Shown here piece by piece: positions 16,542 to 25,083 of a stretch of DNA of 64,000 bases (the first letter of the stretch is position 1; each line of letters begins with the position of its first letter). The DNA lies in NCBI GenBank assembly GCA_016706225.1, contig JADJKB010000003.1, positions 372,001-436,000 of the forward strand. The letters are read 5' to 3'. The position numbers were made by a program, and so were the translations under genes. The notes under the pieces were generated by a model. The model was not told the origin of the DNA. It ran no database searches and saw only the letters and a program-made list of their open reading frames with translations. Origin of the DNA: Myxococcales bacterium (GTDB lineage: Bacteria > Myxococcota_A > Polyangia > Polyangiales > Polyangiaceae).

Positions 16542-17183
16542 ATGCCTCCAGCGTCCAGCGCGGATCACAGGATAAATACCGAGACCGAGCTGCGTCAGCT
16601 GATCGGTTCACCCACCGAGCTGGTGTGCAAGAAGCTCGCGGCTCGGCTCAACCCTCTGACCCGCGAGTTCATCCTGCGCTCCCCGTTCGTGTGCGTCGCG
16701 ACCACCAACGCCGAAGGCAACTGTGATGTGAGCCCGCGAGGCGACCCGGCTGGGTTCGTGCGTATCCTCGACGATCAGACCCTGCTAATCCCCGAGCGCC
16801 CGGGCAATCGCATCGCGGACACCTTGACCAACATCATCGCGAGCTCGCGGATCGGGCTCTTGTTCCTGGTCCCGGGAGTCACGGAGACGTTCCGGGTCAA
16901 CGGCCGCGCCACGCTGACGACGGATCCCGAGCTGCTCGCTCCCTGTGCGGTCGAGGGCAAGGCGCCGCGCCTCGGCATCGTCGTCAGCATCGAGCAGGCG
17001 TTCACCCAGTGCTCGAAGGCGCCCCTCCGCGCGCAACTCTGGGAGCCGAGCCTGCACGTCAATCCGGAGTCGATGCCCAGCAACGGACAGATCCTGCGCG
17101 CCATCGAGGGCGATGGGTTCGACGCCGAGGGTTACGACGCCGAGCGCAGCGAGCGTTATCGCCGCCGCGAAGGCTTTTACTGA
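16542..17183 (+). CDS. Pyridoxamine 5'-phosphate oxidase-family flavoprotein
   Basis: 213 residues. The split-barrel FMN-binding core is seen in FVCVATTNAEGNCDVSPRGD (residues 50-69), LLIPERPGNRIADTL and GLLFLVPGVTETFRVNGRA. This arrangement matches the MSMEG_1061-type PPOX subfamily rather than PdxH. It probably uses FMN or F420 to reduce a small substrate; the substrate is unknown. The N-terminal start is taken at ATG 16542; an upstream TTG would add 12 residues. Confidence 0.8.
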   Translation: MPPASSADHRINTETELRQLIGSPTELVCKKLAARLNPLTREFILRSPFVCVATTNAEGNCDVSPRGDPAGFVRILDDQTLLIPERPGNRIADTLTNIIASSRIGLLFLVPGVTETFRVNGRATLTTDPELLAPCAVEGKAPRLGIVVSIEQAFTQCSKAPLRAQLWEPSLHVNPESMPSNGQILRAIEGDGFDAEGYDAERSERYRRREGFY

Positions 17184-17276
17184 GCGGTTCGTGGGCGGGC
17201 TTGCCGGCGGCCTGGGAATCAGGCTGCGAGGAACGCCGTTGACAGCGTTGGAAATTCATCGGACCTAGGTGTGATC

Positions 17277-17729
17277 ATGAACCTCGTGCGACTCGTCATC
17301 GTCTGCTTGGCTGCCACTTGTGTCGTCGCCTGCAAGAGCCCGGAGCCAGGAGAGCCGGCGGCCTTCGCCGAGGTCTGCGGTCCAAAATTCGATCCGGCGC
17401 CCAATGGCGACCTGAAACGCGTGAGCGTGGAGGGGTACCTCGGCATTCCCGGCGGACTGTTCGTGATGTGCAGCGACACCTGCGGCATGGTGCTCAGGGC
17501 CAATCCGACCGACAAAGAAGGCCTGCGCGTGAATCTCAGGGTCGGCGGCAGCAAGAACCAGATGGAAAAGCTGCCCAAGGACTTCTCGGAGAAGGACCTC
17601 TCCGTCACCACCGCCGAAGGCAAGACGGTCGGCGTCGGCGCCAAGGTCCGGGTGACCGGCGGCAGGCTGGGCGGGCTCGAGCACAAAGACTGCCAGCTCT
17701 ACAAGGTGGACCTGATCCAGGCGCTTTAG
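17277..17729 (+). CDS. Small lipoprotein of unknown function
   Basis: 150 residues. Lipobox VVAC, then a compact domain with three Cys (one in CSDTCG). The segment LKRVSVEGYLGIPGGLFVMC and a late VGAKVRVTGGRLGG could be strands of an OB-like barrel, which is only an impression. A GTG two codons upstream (17271) is an alternative start. No functional call. Confidence 0.6.
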   Translation: MNLVRLVIVCLAATCVVACKSPEPGEPAAFAEVCGPKFDPAPNGDLKRVSVEGYLGIPGGLFVMCSDTCGMVLRANPTDKEGLRVNLRVGGSKNQMEKLPKDFSEKDLSVTTAEGKTVGVGAKVRVTGGRLGGLEHKDCQLYKVDLIQAL

Positions 17730-17824
17730 TCCGCGAGTCCCTCCGCGCCCGAGTCGCGCCGCGCGGTTCGTGCTCGCCCTAAGTGAGAGCGGTCACGTCG
17801 AGTGACGGCGCGCCAGGCTGGCGC

Positions 17825-17830
17825 TAGTCT
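17825..17830 (+). promoter_or_regulatory. -10-like TAGTCT, leaderless start
   Basis: TAGTCT, 6 nt, then ATG 17837, with no Shine-Dalgarno. It suggests the small remnant gene still has its own promoter. Confidence 0.4.
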
Positions 17831-17836
17831 CAGCGC

Positions 17837-18076
17837 ATGCGCCAGGGGGTTTGGGTGCTGCTCGCGGCCGTCATCGCTGCGTGCGGCTCGGAGGACGGCG
17901 CGCGGAAGAGCCCGCCGAACGCCAACGTATCGGTGAGCGACTTTCGCCAGAACCGCGTCGACAAGATCGACGTGCTCCCACGCCAGCTGATCTTCAGCGG
18001 CAACGACACCCCCGCCGCCGGCTCGGGAGTCTTCGTCGCCTGCACCGGCGCTGCGGGAGCTGACCCGGGACCGTGA
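17837..18076 (+). CDS. Mini lipoprotein: internally deleted relative of the VWA-like lipoproteins
   Basis: 79 residues with lipobox IAAC (Cys16). Residues 31-47 (VSVSDFRQNRVDKIDVL) match the segment just before the VWA motif of V1 (VQDVRFSRLDKIDLL). Residues 48-69 (PRQLIFSGNDTPAAGSGVF onward) match the extreme C-terminal tail of V1 (ARELLFSGDDTPASGSTVF). About 700 intervening residues are missing, yet the frame is intact and a promoter-like element is present. It is either a decaying gene or a deliberately minimal version. Its stop overlaps a GTG by 4 bp, next to the following lipoprotein. Confidence 0.65.
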   Translation: MRQGVWVLLAAVIAACGSEDGARKSPPNANVSVSDFRQNRVDKIDVLPRQLIFSGNDTPAAGSGVFVACTGAAGADPGP

Positions 18077-18084
18077 CTGCTGGC

Positions 18085-18429
18085 ATGAAGACCACCCCCA
18101 TGCTCTTCACGATCGGACTCGTCGTGGCCGTGTTGTCCACCGCCTGCACCAAGAAGGAGTGGAAGTGTACGGCCTGCGTCTCGGGATCGACGGCAGAGTG
18201 CGCCGATTCGAGCCGCTACGTCCAGAACCGCACCGAGGCCGAGGCACAGTGCAGCGCGGGCGAGGAGCTGTGCTCCAGCCTCATCTCGAACGGCGCGACC
18301 TTCGATCGCATCTGCAGGGGCAAGAGCGCGACACGCATGTTGGGTTGTTCGGAGGCGTTCCTGGGACAGCTCACCTTCCAGTGCGCAGCGGACACGCAGC
18401 TGAACGCGCCGCTGCCCGGCGTGCGTTGA
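18085..18429 (+). CDS. Small Cys-rich lipoprotein
   Basis: 114 residues. Lipobox STAC, then WKCTACVSGSTAEC and five further Cys arranged in pairs, giving a small secreted disulfide domain. A GTG at 18073 overlaps the preceding stop and could also start it. No relative recognised. Confidence 0.6.
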   Translation: MKTTPMLFTIGLVVAVLSTACTKKEWKCTACVSGSTAECADSSRYVQNRTEAEAQCSAGEELCSSLISNGATFDRICRGKSATRMLGCSEAFLGQLTFQCAADTQLNAPLPGVR

Positions 18430-18477
18430 CCGGCCGCGGGGACGATCGCGAGCTCTGCGTGGGTTGACGGTTGACGC

Positions 18478-18933
18478 TCAGAAGTTCTCCCGCACGAGAT
18501 CTTCCGCGGTCTTGCCCTTGGCCCCGCGCAGCTTGAGCGCGGCCTTGAGGGCTGGGCGCGGACCGAAGCTGTCCGTCGGCGTCCCCGCGCTCGCACTGGC
18601 ACTCGGCAGCGCGGCCGTCGCCGTTCGCTCGCTTGCGACGGCCAACGGGGCGGCGCTGGCCGCCGGCGCAACTGCGCTCGGGTCCGCGGTCATCGCAGTT
18701 CGGGCAGGTGCCGCCAGCTCGTCCGACGGCTGCGCTCCAAAGGACGCGGACGGAACGGGCGCTGCGCTCGGAGCCACGCCGGCGTCATGACTGCGCTCTT
18801 GAAGCGCAAACACCGCGGCCAGGCTCACACACGCCACCAAGCCCACGGCAATCAGCCTCCCGTGCTTCGCGGCGGACGGCTCGCTCGAAGAGGGCTCCGG
18901 AGTCCGCGGCTCGCGAGTGCTCCCCTTTGCCAT
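18478..18933 (-). CDS. Single-pass membrane protein, Ala/Ser/Pro-rich
   Basis: 151 residues. A charged N-terminus, one membrane helix (LIAVGLVACVSLAAVFAL, about 26-43), a long Ala/Ser/Pro-rich stretch, and a short C-terminal domain PRPALKAALKLRGAKGKT that is basic. Minus-strand TATCCT lies 8 nt before the ATG. Low complexity makes homology unreliable; the gene call rests on frame, start context and its isolated position. Confidence 0.5.
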   Translation of the reverse strand: MAKGSTREPRTPEPSSSEPSAAKHGRLIAVGLVACVSLAAVFALQERSHDAGVAPSAAPVPSASFGAQPSDELAAPARTAMTADPSAVAPAASAAPLAVASERTATAALPSASASAGTPTDSFGPRPALKAALKLRGAKGKTAEDLVRENF

Positions 18934-19020
18934 GTCTGCGCAGGATAACGACACGGAGCAGCGCCGCAAGCGCGGAACGCGCGCACGGGCTTCACCGGAC
19001 AATCACCAAGCAAATGCGGC

Positions 19021-19026
19021 TATGCT
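19021..19026 (+). promoter_or_regulatory. -10-like TATGCT, near-leaderless start
   Basis: TATGCT ends 8 nt before the ATG of the thioesterase gene at 19035. Confidence 0.35.
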
Positions 19027-19034
19027 CGCGGGTG

Positions 19035-19463
19035 ATGTCCGATCCGTCGAACAACCCCGCGCGTCCCGTGTGCATCGAGCTGCCCGTGATGTGGGGCGAC
19101 ATGGACGCCCTCGGACACGTCAATAATGCGGTCTACGCCCGCTGGCTCGAGCAGGCTCGCATCGCGTATTTCGAGCGGCTCGGGTTGATCGGCGGCGGCA
19201 GCGTCGGCCCGATCCTCGCTCGGCAGGCGATCGATTTTCGCGAACCCGTCACCTATCCCGACACAGTCAGCGTCTCGGTCGGCGTCACTCGTATCGGTAC
19301 GACCTCTCTCACTCTCGGATATCGCACGACCAGCCAGGCCAAGCAGGGCATGACCGTCATGGAAGCAGAGAGTGTGATCGTGGTCTTCGACTATGCGACC
19401 GGCAAAAAAACTCCGGTGAGCGCTGAGCTCAAACGCGGGATCGACTCGCTGCAGAAGGAGTGA
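19035..19463 (+). CDS. Acyl-CoA thioesterase, 4HBT/hotdog fold
   Basis: 142 residues, the usual length for YbgC/4-hydroxybenzoyl-CoA-type thioesterases. The signature WGDMDALGHVNNAVY (residues 20-34) carries the catalytic Asp and the GHVNN turn at the start of the long helix. It hydrolyses a thioester of coenzyme A or acyl carrier protein in the cytoplasm. It ends 6 nt before the amine oxidase gene, so the two probably form an operon. Confidence 0.9.
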   Translation: MSDPSNNPARPVCIELPVMWGDMDALGHVNNAVYARWLEQARIAYFERLGLIGGGSVGPILARQAIDFREPVTYPDTVSVSVGVTRIGTTSLTLGYRTTSQAKQGMTVMEAESVIVVFDYATGKKTPVSAELKRGIDSLQKE

Positions 19464-19469
19464 CGGCGC

Positions 19470-20840
19470 GTGTTCGATGCCGAGGTCATCGTAGTGGGAG
19501 CGGGCATCGCGGGACTCACCGCGGCGCGCGAGCTCTCACGGGCAGGGCAAAGTGTGCTGGTGCTCGAGGCGCGCGAGCGCGTCGGCGGTCGCACCTTCAG
19601 TGGTGAGCTCGACGGCGCCGAGGTCGACTGGGGCGGGGAGTGGATCGGCGACGGTCAGCCGCTCGTGCACAGCCTGATCGAGGAGCTGGGGCTCCGGACC
19701 TTTCCCACCTTTGATCAGGGCAGAAAGGTGCTCGAGCTGCGGGGACAGATCTCCACCTACGCCGGGACCATCCCGCGCATGGCGCCCTGGAAGCTCGCCC
19801 AGATGCAAGCCGCCATCTGGGTCATCGACGCCTGGGCTCGCCGCCTCGATCCGGCCGCGCCCTGGCGGCACGCTCGCGCGGAGCTCTGGGACGGAACGAC
19901 GCTGGACGCGATGCGACGCAAGCTCATGTGGAGCGAGGACGCACGCACCACGATGGACGCCGCCATGCGCACCATCTTCGGCGCCGACTCGAGCGAGCTG
20001 TCGTTGTTTCACGCGCTGAGCTACGTGCGGTCCGCCGGCGGGCTCGAGCGCATGATCGCGACCGAGGGCGGCTTTCAGCACGAGCGCATCGCCGGCGGGG
20101 CGCAGGCCATCGCGCTGGCGCTCGCCGACCGACTCGGCGCGGAGCGGGTGAAGCTCGGCACTCCGGTCGCTGCCATCAAGCAGGATGGCGAAGGGGTCAG
20201 CGTGACCAGCAGGGCCGGGCAGACCTGGCGCGCAAGACACGCCATCGTAGCCGTGCCGGTTCCGCTCGCGGAGCAGATCGAGTTCAGCCCTGGATTACCC
20301 CGAGCGAGGAGCGAGCTGCAGAAGGGCGCCCCCATGGGAGCTGCGGTGAAATGTTTCCTGCGCTACGAGCGCACCTTCTGGCGCGACCGCGGTCTGTCGG
20401 GCGAAGCCGCCAGCGCCGATGGTCCGATCTCGGTCACGTTCGATCAGTCGAGCGAGGACGGACGCACTGCGTGTCTCCTGGCGTTCATCGGGGGACCGCC
20501 GGCGCGGAGCTGGCATCGCCTAGACCCCAGGGAAAAACAGCGCATCGTCACCGACAAGCTGGCGCGGTTTTTCGGCGACGAGGCCAGACACCCGCTGTCC
20601 TACGCGGAGTGCGACTGGACCAAGGAGGAGTGGAGCGGGGGCGGCCCCGTGGCATTGTTCGCGAGTGGTATTCTCTCGCGCCATGGTCACGCGCTCAGAG
20701 AGCCCGTCGGTCGTCTGCACTTTGCCGGCACCGAGAGCGCGCGCCGCTGTATGGGATTCATGGAGGGCGCCATCGAGTCGGGAAAGCGAGCAGCCGCAGA
20801 GCTCTCCCCGGCGGGAGCGGAGGCAGAGCATGGCGCCTGA
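19470..20840 (+). CDS. Flavin-dependent amine oxidase (monoamine-oxidase-like)
   Basis: 456 residues. N-terminal FAD-binding GAGIAGL (10-16), LVLEARERVGGRT for the second ADP-ribose site, GGEWIGDGQ and a C-terminal FAD motif RLHFAGTESARRCMGFMEGAI. These are the marks of the monoamine oxidase / phytoene-desaturase-like class, which oxidise amines to imines with release of hydrogen peroxide. The GTG start follows a GAAGGAG ribosome site from the end of the thioesterase gene. It overlaps the next gene's nominal ATG by 11 bp. Confidence 0.9.
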   Translation: MFDAEVIVVGAGIAGLTAARELSRAGQSVLVLEARERVGGRTFSGELDGAEVDWGGEWIGDGQPLVHSLIEELGLRTFPTFDQGRKVLELRGQISTYAGTIPRMAPWKLAQMQAAIWVIDAWARRLDPAAPWRHARAELWDGTTLDAMRRKLMWSEDARTTMDAAMRTIFGADSSELSLFHALSYVRSAGGLERMIATEGGFQHERIAGGAQAIALALADRLGAERVKLGTPVAAIKQDGEGVSVTSRAGQTWRARHAIVAVPVPLAEQIEFSPGLPRARSELQKGAPMGAAVKCFLRYERTFWRDRGLSGEAASADGPISVTFDQSSEDGRTACLLAFIGGPPARSWHRLDPREKQRIVTDKLARFFGDEARHPLSYAECDWTKEEWSGGGPVALFASGILSRHGHALREPVGRLHFAGTESARRCMGFMEGAIESGKRAAAELSPAGAEAEHGA

Positions 20841-21936
20841 ACCGCAAGACGGCAGAACGGCCGAATGCCTGCTCCGCTCAAATTCAAATCCTCCCCCCTT
20901 CCAACTTCCTGTGAAAATTTCTGCCTCTTCGATTCCGCCTTTCCGCTGCTCAAATTCAAATCCTCCCCCCTTCCAACTTCCTGTGAAAATTTCTGCCTCT
21001 TCGATTCCGCCTTCCGCTCAGATCGCCCCCCCGCGCCAGAGCGCGACCTGGCGCGGCTCCCTCCGGCGTGCCGTGCGCTGGGTCGGCGCGGGCGCACTCG
21101 CCGTCTTCCTGCTTGGCTGCGGCGATGATCCCAAAGAAGACACCCCGAAGGGCTGCAATCCGAGCAAGGACCGCTTGCTCAGCTGCGCGCCCCTCTTGAT
21201 CGCACACCGCGGAGGCGGCGCGCTGATGCCGGAGGAGACCCTCCCGGCCTTCGACAACGCCAGCACAATCGGTGCCGACGTGCTCGAGCTCGACGTGCAC
21301 TCTACGGCTGACGACGAGATCGTCTGTTTGCACGACGACGAGGTCAATCGCACCACCGACGGGACAGGACTCGTCCACGACTTCACCCTCGCCGAGCTGC
21401 GGAAGCTGGACGCTGGGTACGCTTTCACCCAGGACCAAGGAGCGACCCACCCCTGGCGCGGCAAGGGAGTGACCATCCCGACGCTGGCGGAGGTGCTCGA
21501 CGCTCACCCGACCGCGTGGTGGTCGATCGAAATCAAACAGACGACACCCGGCATCGTCGATCTCGTGCTGGCGGTGCTCGACGAGGAGGGCGCTGCGCCC
21601 CGCAGCGTGCTGGTCTCCTTTTCGGATGATGTCGTGCAAGAGGTCCGGGCGAAACGGCCCAACCAGCTCACCGGCATGGGACTCGGCGAGATGCTCGAAC
21701 TGTCCACCGTCTCCGATGAAACGGAGGCCGACTACACGCCGGCCACGCGCCTGGTCCAGCCCCCGTATGCCTCGCTCGACGCGGCGCTGGTGGCGCGGGC
21801 CAACCGGCTGGGCCTCGTCCTGCACGCATGGACCGTCAACGACGAGACCGACATGAATGCGTTGCTCGACCTGGGTGTGCACGGCATCATGACCGACGAC
21901 CCGGCACTGCTCAAAACCGTGATCGACGCGCGCTGA
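20830..21936 (+). CDS. Glycerophosphodiester phosphodiesterase lipoprotein
   Basis: The GDPD domain is clear: LLIAHRGGGALMPEETLPAF, LELDVHST, LHDDEVNRTTDG and the late VNDETDMNALLDLGVHGIMTD segments, with catalytic His and Glu/Asp in place. It would cleave glycerophosphodiesters to glycerol 3-phosphate. The lipobox LLGC is at residue 97 counted from ATG 20830, too far for a signal peptide. From GTG 21073 it is residue 16, so 21073 may be the real start and the repeat upstream would then be untranslated. No good ribosome site marks either. Confidence 0.8.
   Translation: MAPEPQDGRTAECLLRSNSNPPPFQLPVKISASSIPPFRCSNSNPPPFQLPVKISASSIPPSAQIAPPRQSATWRGSLRRAVRWVGAGALAVFLLGCGDDPKEDTPKGCNPSKDRLLSCAPLLIAHRGGGALMPEETLPAFDNASTIGADVLELDVHSTADDEIVCLHDDEVNRTTDGTGLVHDFTLAELRKLDAGYAFTQDQGATHPWRGKGVTIPTLAEVLDAHPTAWWSIEIKQTTPGIVDLVLAVLDEEGAAPRSVLVSFSDDVVQEVRAKRPNQLTGMGLGEMLELSTVSDETEADYTPATRLVQPPYASLDAALVARANRLGLVLHAWTVNDETDMNALLDLGVHGIMTDDPALLKTVIDAR
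20876..21012. repeat. 72-bp tandem direct repeat, AT-richer than its surroundings
   Basis: Two copies of a 65-bp unit (20876-20940 and 20948-21012) are separated by 7 nt and are identical or nearly so. The unit has CAAATTCAAATCC and GTGAAAATTTCTGCC and is strikingly AT-rich for this DNA. It is open in the GDPD frame but reads as an unlikely peptide. It may be an interspersed repeat unit that landed between genes. Confidence 0.85.
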
Positions 21937-22020
21937 GGCCGATTGCCGCCGCGCCCGTCGGCTGGCGAAAATCGGAGGATGACCGTTCCCCAGCCGCGCG
22001 CGCGTGATACCGTCCGCCGC

Positions 22021-22974
22021 ATGGGGATCGACGACCTTGCAGCAACGTTGGCCGACACCGGACGCATCGGGTTGAACGCCGAGTTGGCGAAAAAGTTGGG
22101 CGTGCAGAACGTGGACGTCACGCGCGGGCGCTTGATGTCGCAGGGCGACGGGGACCAGGGCCACCTGGGTGTGTACCTGCTATCGACCTACGTCGTCGAC
22201 GACACCGATTTCTGGGGCGACGGCGAGATCTATTGGTGGTGTGTCCCCGTGCTCACCCGGGCGGGAGGCGCCGTCAGCCGTGAACCACTCGTGGGCCTGC
22301 CCAGCGGCGCGCCGCCACACAAGGTTGGGTCACTGGAGTGGATGACCAACATCTCGCTCAGCAATCCACCACTGCTCGCGGTGATCCCCCCGGAGGACGA
22401 CATCGAGACCTGTGTGCTTCGGATTGCCTTTTATGACGACGACGGCGCGGCGGCCGATCTGCCCAAGGCGATGACCGCGGGGCTCGAGGCCTACTCCGAG
22501 ATCACCAGCCAGGGTCTCAATGGCGCCGAGCAGATCATCCGGCCCGTTCGCGACGCCATCTACAAGAGCCTGCGCGCCGAGCAGGACGACATCCTGGTGG
22601 ACCAGGACGTGATCTTGCGCCGCGGAGAGGTCGTGCGCTTCGGGCGCGGCATGATCGGCTCGGTCATCAACGCCATGGCGCGGGTCTACTACTACGTGAA
22701 GGACGAAAAGAAGACCGAGCAGTTCGGCCCCATCGCCCTGCACAAGGGCCAGACCGAGACCGTGAAGTTCGAGAGCAAGCTCAGCGGCGGCGGGCGACTG
22801 GCGCTCTTCGCCCGCGGCGCCGACGTGACATGTCAGGCCTTTGGCGAGCTGAGCACCGACATGCCGTTCCAGAACCGCATCATCGACGGCCGACAAGAGG
22901 CCAGCCTCGCAGGGGGTTTCAGCGTGTCCGGGACTGGCGCCGCCAAGCTGATCGCTTTTTACACTCCTCCGTGA
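22021..22974 (+). CDS. Protein of unknown function
   Basis: 317 residues, no signal peptide and no membrane segment. Contains YVVDDTDFWGDGEIYWWCVP near residue 50, a KVGSLEWMTNI segment and a C-terminal beta-rich region (FGPIALHKGQTETVKFESK). Resembles nothing I can name. Start 22021 is chosen because GATACC lies 9 nt upstream; ATG 21979 is the alternative. It overlaps the next gene's GTG by 4 bp, so the two products may work together. Confidence 0.65.
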   Translation: MGIDDLAATLADTGRIGLNAELAKKLGVQNVDVTRGRLMSQGDGDQGHLGVYLLSTYVVDDTDFWGDGEIYWWCVPVLTRAGGAVSREPLVGLPSGAPPHKVGSLEWMTNISLSNPPLLAVIPPEDDIETCVLRIAFYDDDGAAADLPKAMTAGLEAYSEITSQGLNGAEQIIRPVRDAIYKSLRAEQDDILVDQDVILRRGEVVRFGRGMIGSVINAMARVYYYVKDEKKTEQFGPIALHKGQTETVKFESKLSGGGRLALFARGADVTCQAFGELSTDMPFQNRIIDGRQEASLAGGFSVSGTGAAKLIAFYTPP

Positions 22975-23423
22975 GCCTCATGCTCGGCGTGATCTGGGAA
23001 GCGCCGCAGAGCCTGCTCGGGCTCTTGAACCTGGCGGTCCAGCGCCTGCTGGGCAACATCGAAGCGCTCGAGCAGCGCCACGGTCGAGTGTTCGTGAGGC
23101 TGCGCGGCGCCGGGGCGGTGTCGCTCGGATATTTCGTGTTCTGGAGCACCCACGACACGGCCTTCGTGCGCGTCAATCCACACAACGACCTGCACGAGTG
23201 GGGCCACGCCAAACAGTCCCGCCTGCTCGGGCCACTCTATTTGCTGGTGGTCGGTGTGCCGTCGTCGCTGCGCGCGACCTACGCCATGGCGCAATGGCCG
23301 TTCACGCGGCGCCCCTGGGAGGGTTACTACGATGGCTTCCCGGAGGCGTGGGCGGATCGCCTGGGCGGAGTGTCGCGCCCGCGGGGCGCCAGTCCGCCCC
23401 TGACCACCGCGCCACCGAGGTGA
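22971..23423 (+). CDS. Small membrane-associated protein with HExxH motif
   Basis: 150 residues from GTG (GTGA overlap with the previous stop; ATG 22980 is possible). Two hydrophobic stretches, one around LLGLLNLAV and one LLGPLYLLVVGVPS, flank NDLHEWGHAKQS, a HExxH zinc-protease-type motif. The combination of EWGH..QS and LGPLYL..GVPS occurs in a family of uncharacterised bacterial proteins. Activity is unproven: a third zinc ligand is not evident. Translation coupling to the upstream unknown protein is the best clue to its role. Confidence 0.65.
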   Translation: MSLMLGVIWEAPQSLLGLLNLAVQRLLGNIEALEQRHGRVFVRLRGAGAVSLGYFVFWSTHDTAFVRVNPHNDLHEWGHAKQSRLLGPLYLLVVGVPSSLRATYAMAQWPFTRRPWEGYYDGFPEAWADRLGGVSRPRGASPPLTTAPPR

Positions 23424-23472
23424 GCTTCGCCAGCGCGTCGTCAGAGCGCAGCTCCGCCGCCACGAGCCGAAG

Positions 23473-25083
23473 TCAGGCGCTCCGCGCTCGACGCCGTCGG
23501 GTGAGGCCCAGCGCCAGCGCCAGCATCCACCAGTGCGCGCCCGACCTTGGCGCTACTCCACAGCCGGAGCTGTCGCCGGAGTCCTTCGCCGCGCCGCTAC
23601 CCGCCGCGGCACCGCCGGTGCCTGACGCTGCGCCCACGCCAGGCGCGCCGCCGGCAGCGGACGTGCCGCCGACACCGACTCCGCCCGCCGCGCCGCCAAA
23701 GGCCGAGCCCGCAGCACCACCAAAGGCCGAGCCCGCCACGCCACCAGAGCCGCTCGTTCCCGCTGCGCCGCCGAAGCTCGCGTCTCCGGGCTCACCGCCG
23801 GCGTCGGGTTTGGGCGTGACACCCGAGTCCGGCACTGCGCCGCCGCACTTCGACGACGGCATGCAGTACTTCTCGCCCGCGCCGATGTCCGCGCAACAGC
23901 CCCCGGGAAAGGCCGCGCAGTCGGCAACGCCGGTGCACGGTTTGCTGCAAAAGCTGGAGCTCGACGTGTAGAGGCAGGTGTCCACGCCAAGGTTCGGGTT
24001 GCAGAAGGGTAGGCTCTTGTTACCCGGGTACGAACACGCGCTGCTCGGTCCACCCTTGAACTGGTACTTCTTCGGGCCGGCGCCGCAGGCCTGCCCGCTC
24101 GACGGCGTGAAATTCACCGTCAAGGTGTACGGACCACTGAGCGCCGTGCCTGCCTTGGCGAAGGTGTCCGCCACCACATAGTAGCTGCCGCAGTCGATGT
24201 TCTTGCTGAAGCTCGTGTCGTGCCGCGCCACGCAGTCGTTGGTGTTCATCGACTCGTACAGGTGCACGTCGATGTCGACGCCCACGTCGTCCGAGACACT
24301 CACACTCAGTACGCCCGGCTGGCTCACCGTCAGTTTGTAGATGTACTCGGGCCCGGACTCCGGGACACTCGGGTCGAGAGCGCAGCCGTCGAGCACGTCG
24401 CTCAGCGATTGCGCCGTGTTCCTCGAGTCCACGAACGGAAAGCTCGAAATGACGATGGGGTTCTCGGTCGTCCCGCTCGGATCAGCGGCGCTCGTACCCG
24501 TGATGTTCTTGTAACGGCGGGGGATGAACCCGTTCAACCAGGACCAGCCCGGCAAGCTGTAGTGCACGTTGTAAAAGACCGACTCGTAGAGCGCCGGCTC
24601 ACCGTTGGCGAGCAGGTGGCTGTACATCGCCATGTGATTGCCGGCGTCATTGAAGATGTCGCCTGGCAGCAGCTGGGCCTGGCTGATCACGGACGACACC
24701 TGATCGACGTCCGAGGTCGTGTGATGACCCGAGCCCCACGCCTGGCTCACGAAACCGGAGCAATCGAGACCGGAAGTGCAGCTCAGGATCCCGTCCGCCG
24801 GATACGACCCGGCGCCGTAGCCCTGGGCGATCTCCTGATCGAACTGGAACAGCGACATGTAGCCACCCCAGTCGTACGGCAGTCCCATGTAGTCGCCCGG
24901 AGCGTAGATGCTCTTGTAAGCGCCGTTGCACGAGGCGGTGCCGTTCTGGGTCTTGGCGGTCCAGGGATGAAAGGAGAACGCCTTGGCCTTGATGATCGCC
25001 TCGGTGCGCGTGACGCCGAGCGCGGTGCCCGAGAGCGCGAGACCAAAGCCGGCAATGGCAGCGATGAGACGCTTCCGGCTCAT
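23473..25083 (-). CDS. Secreted NlpC/P60-like protein with MYXO-CTERM tail
   Basis: 536 residues. Signal peptide (LIAAIAGFGLALSG), then a papain-like NlpC/P60 or CHAP-type domain with SGLDCSGFVSQAWG (nucleophile Cys108) and GNHMAMYS (His150). A bacterial pre-peptidase-like beta domain follows (about 225-330), then a Cys-rich region, a Gly/Ala-rich linker and a C-terminal GCG, one hydrophobic helix and RRRRAR, the MYXO-CTERM sorting pattern. Likely a surface-anchored peptidoglycan or peptide amidase. The start has a near-perfect GGAGGT ribosome site inside the end of the upstream gene, whose stop it overlaps by 4 bp. Confidence 0.85.
   Translation of the reverse strand: MSRKRLIAAIAGFGLALSGTALGVTRTEAIIKAKAFSFHPWTAKTQNGTASCNGAYKSIYAPGDYMGLPYDWGGYMSLFQFDQEIAQGYGAGSYPADGILSCTSGLDCSGFVSQAWGSGHHTTSDVDQVSSVISQAQLLPGDIFNDAGNHMAMYSHLLANGEPALYESVFYNVHYSLPGWSWLNGFIPRRYKNITGTSAADPSGTTENPIVISSFPFVDSRNTAQSLSDVLDGCALDPSVPESGPEYIYKLTVSQPGVLSVSVSDDVGVDIDVHLYESMNTNDCVARHDTSFSKNIDCGSYYVVADTFAKAGTALSGPYTLTVNFTPSSGQACGAGPKKYQFKGGPSSACSYPGNKSLPFCNPNLGVDTCLYTSSSSFCSKPCTGVADCAAFPGGCCADIGAGEKYCMPSSKCGGAVPDSGVTPKPDAGGEPGDASFGGAAGTSGSGGVAGSAFGGAAGSAFGGAAGGVGVGGTSAAGGAPGVGAASGTGGAAAGSGAAKDSGDSSGCGVAPRSGAHWWMLALALGLTRRRRARSA

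Noticed and set aside
17238..17243. TTGACA before the small lipoprotein at 17277
   Set aside because: The next -10-like element is 22 nt away or sits on the start codon, so no consistent promoter could be drawn.
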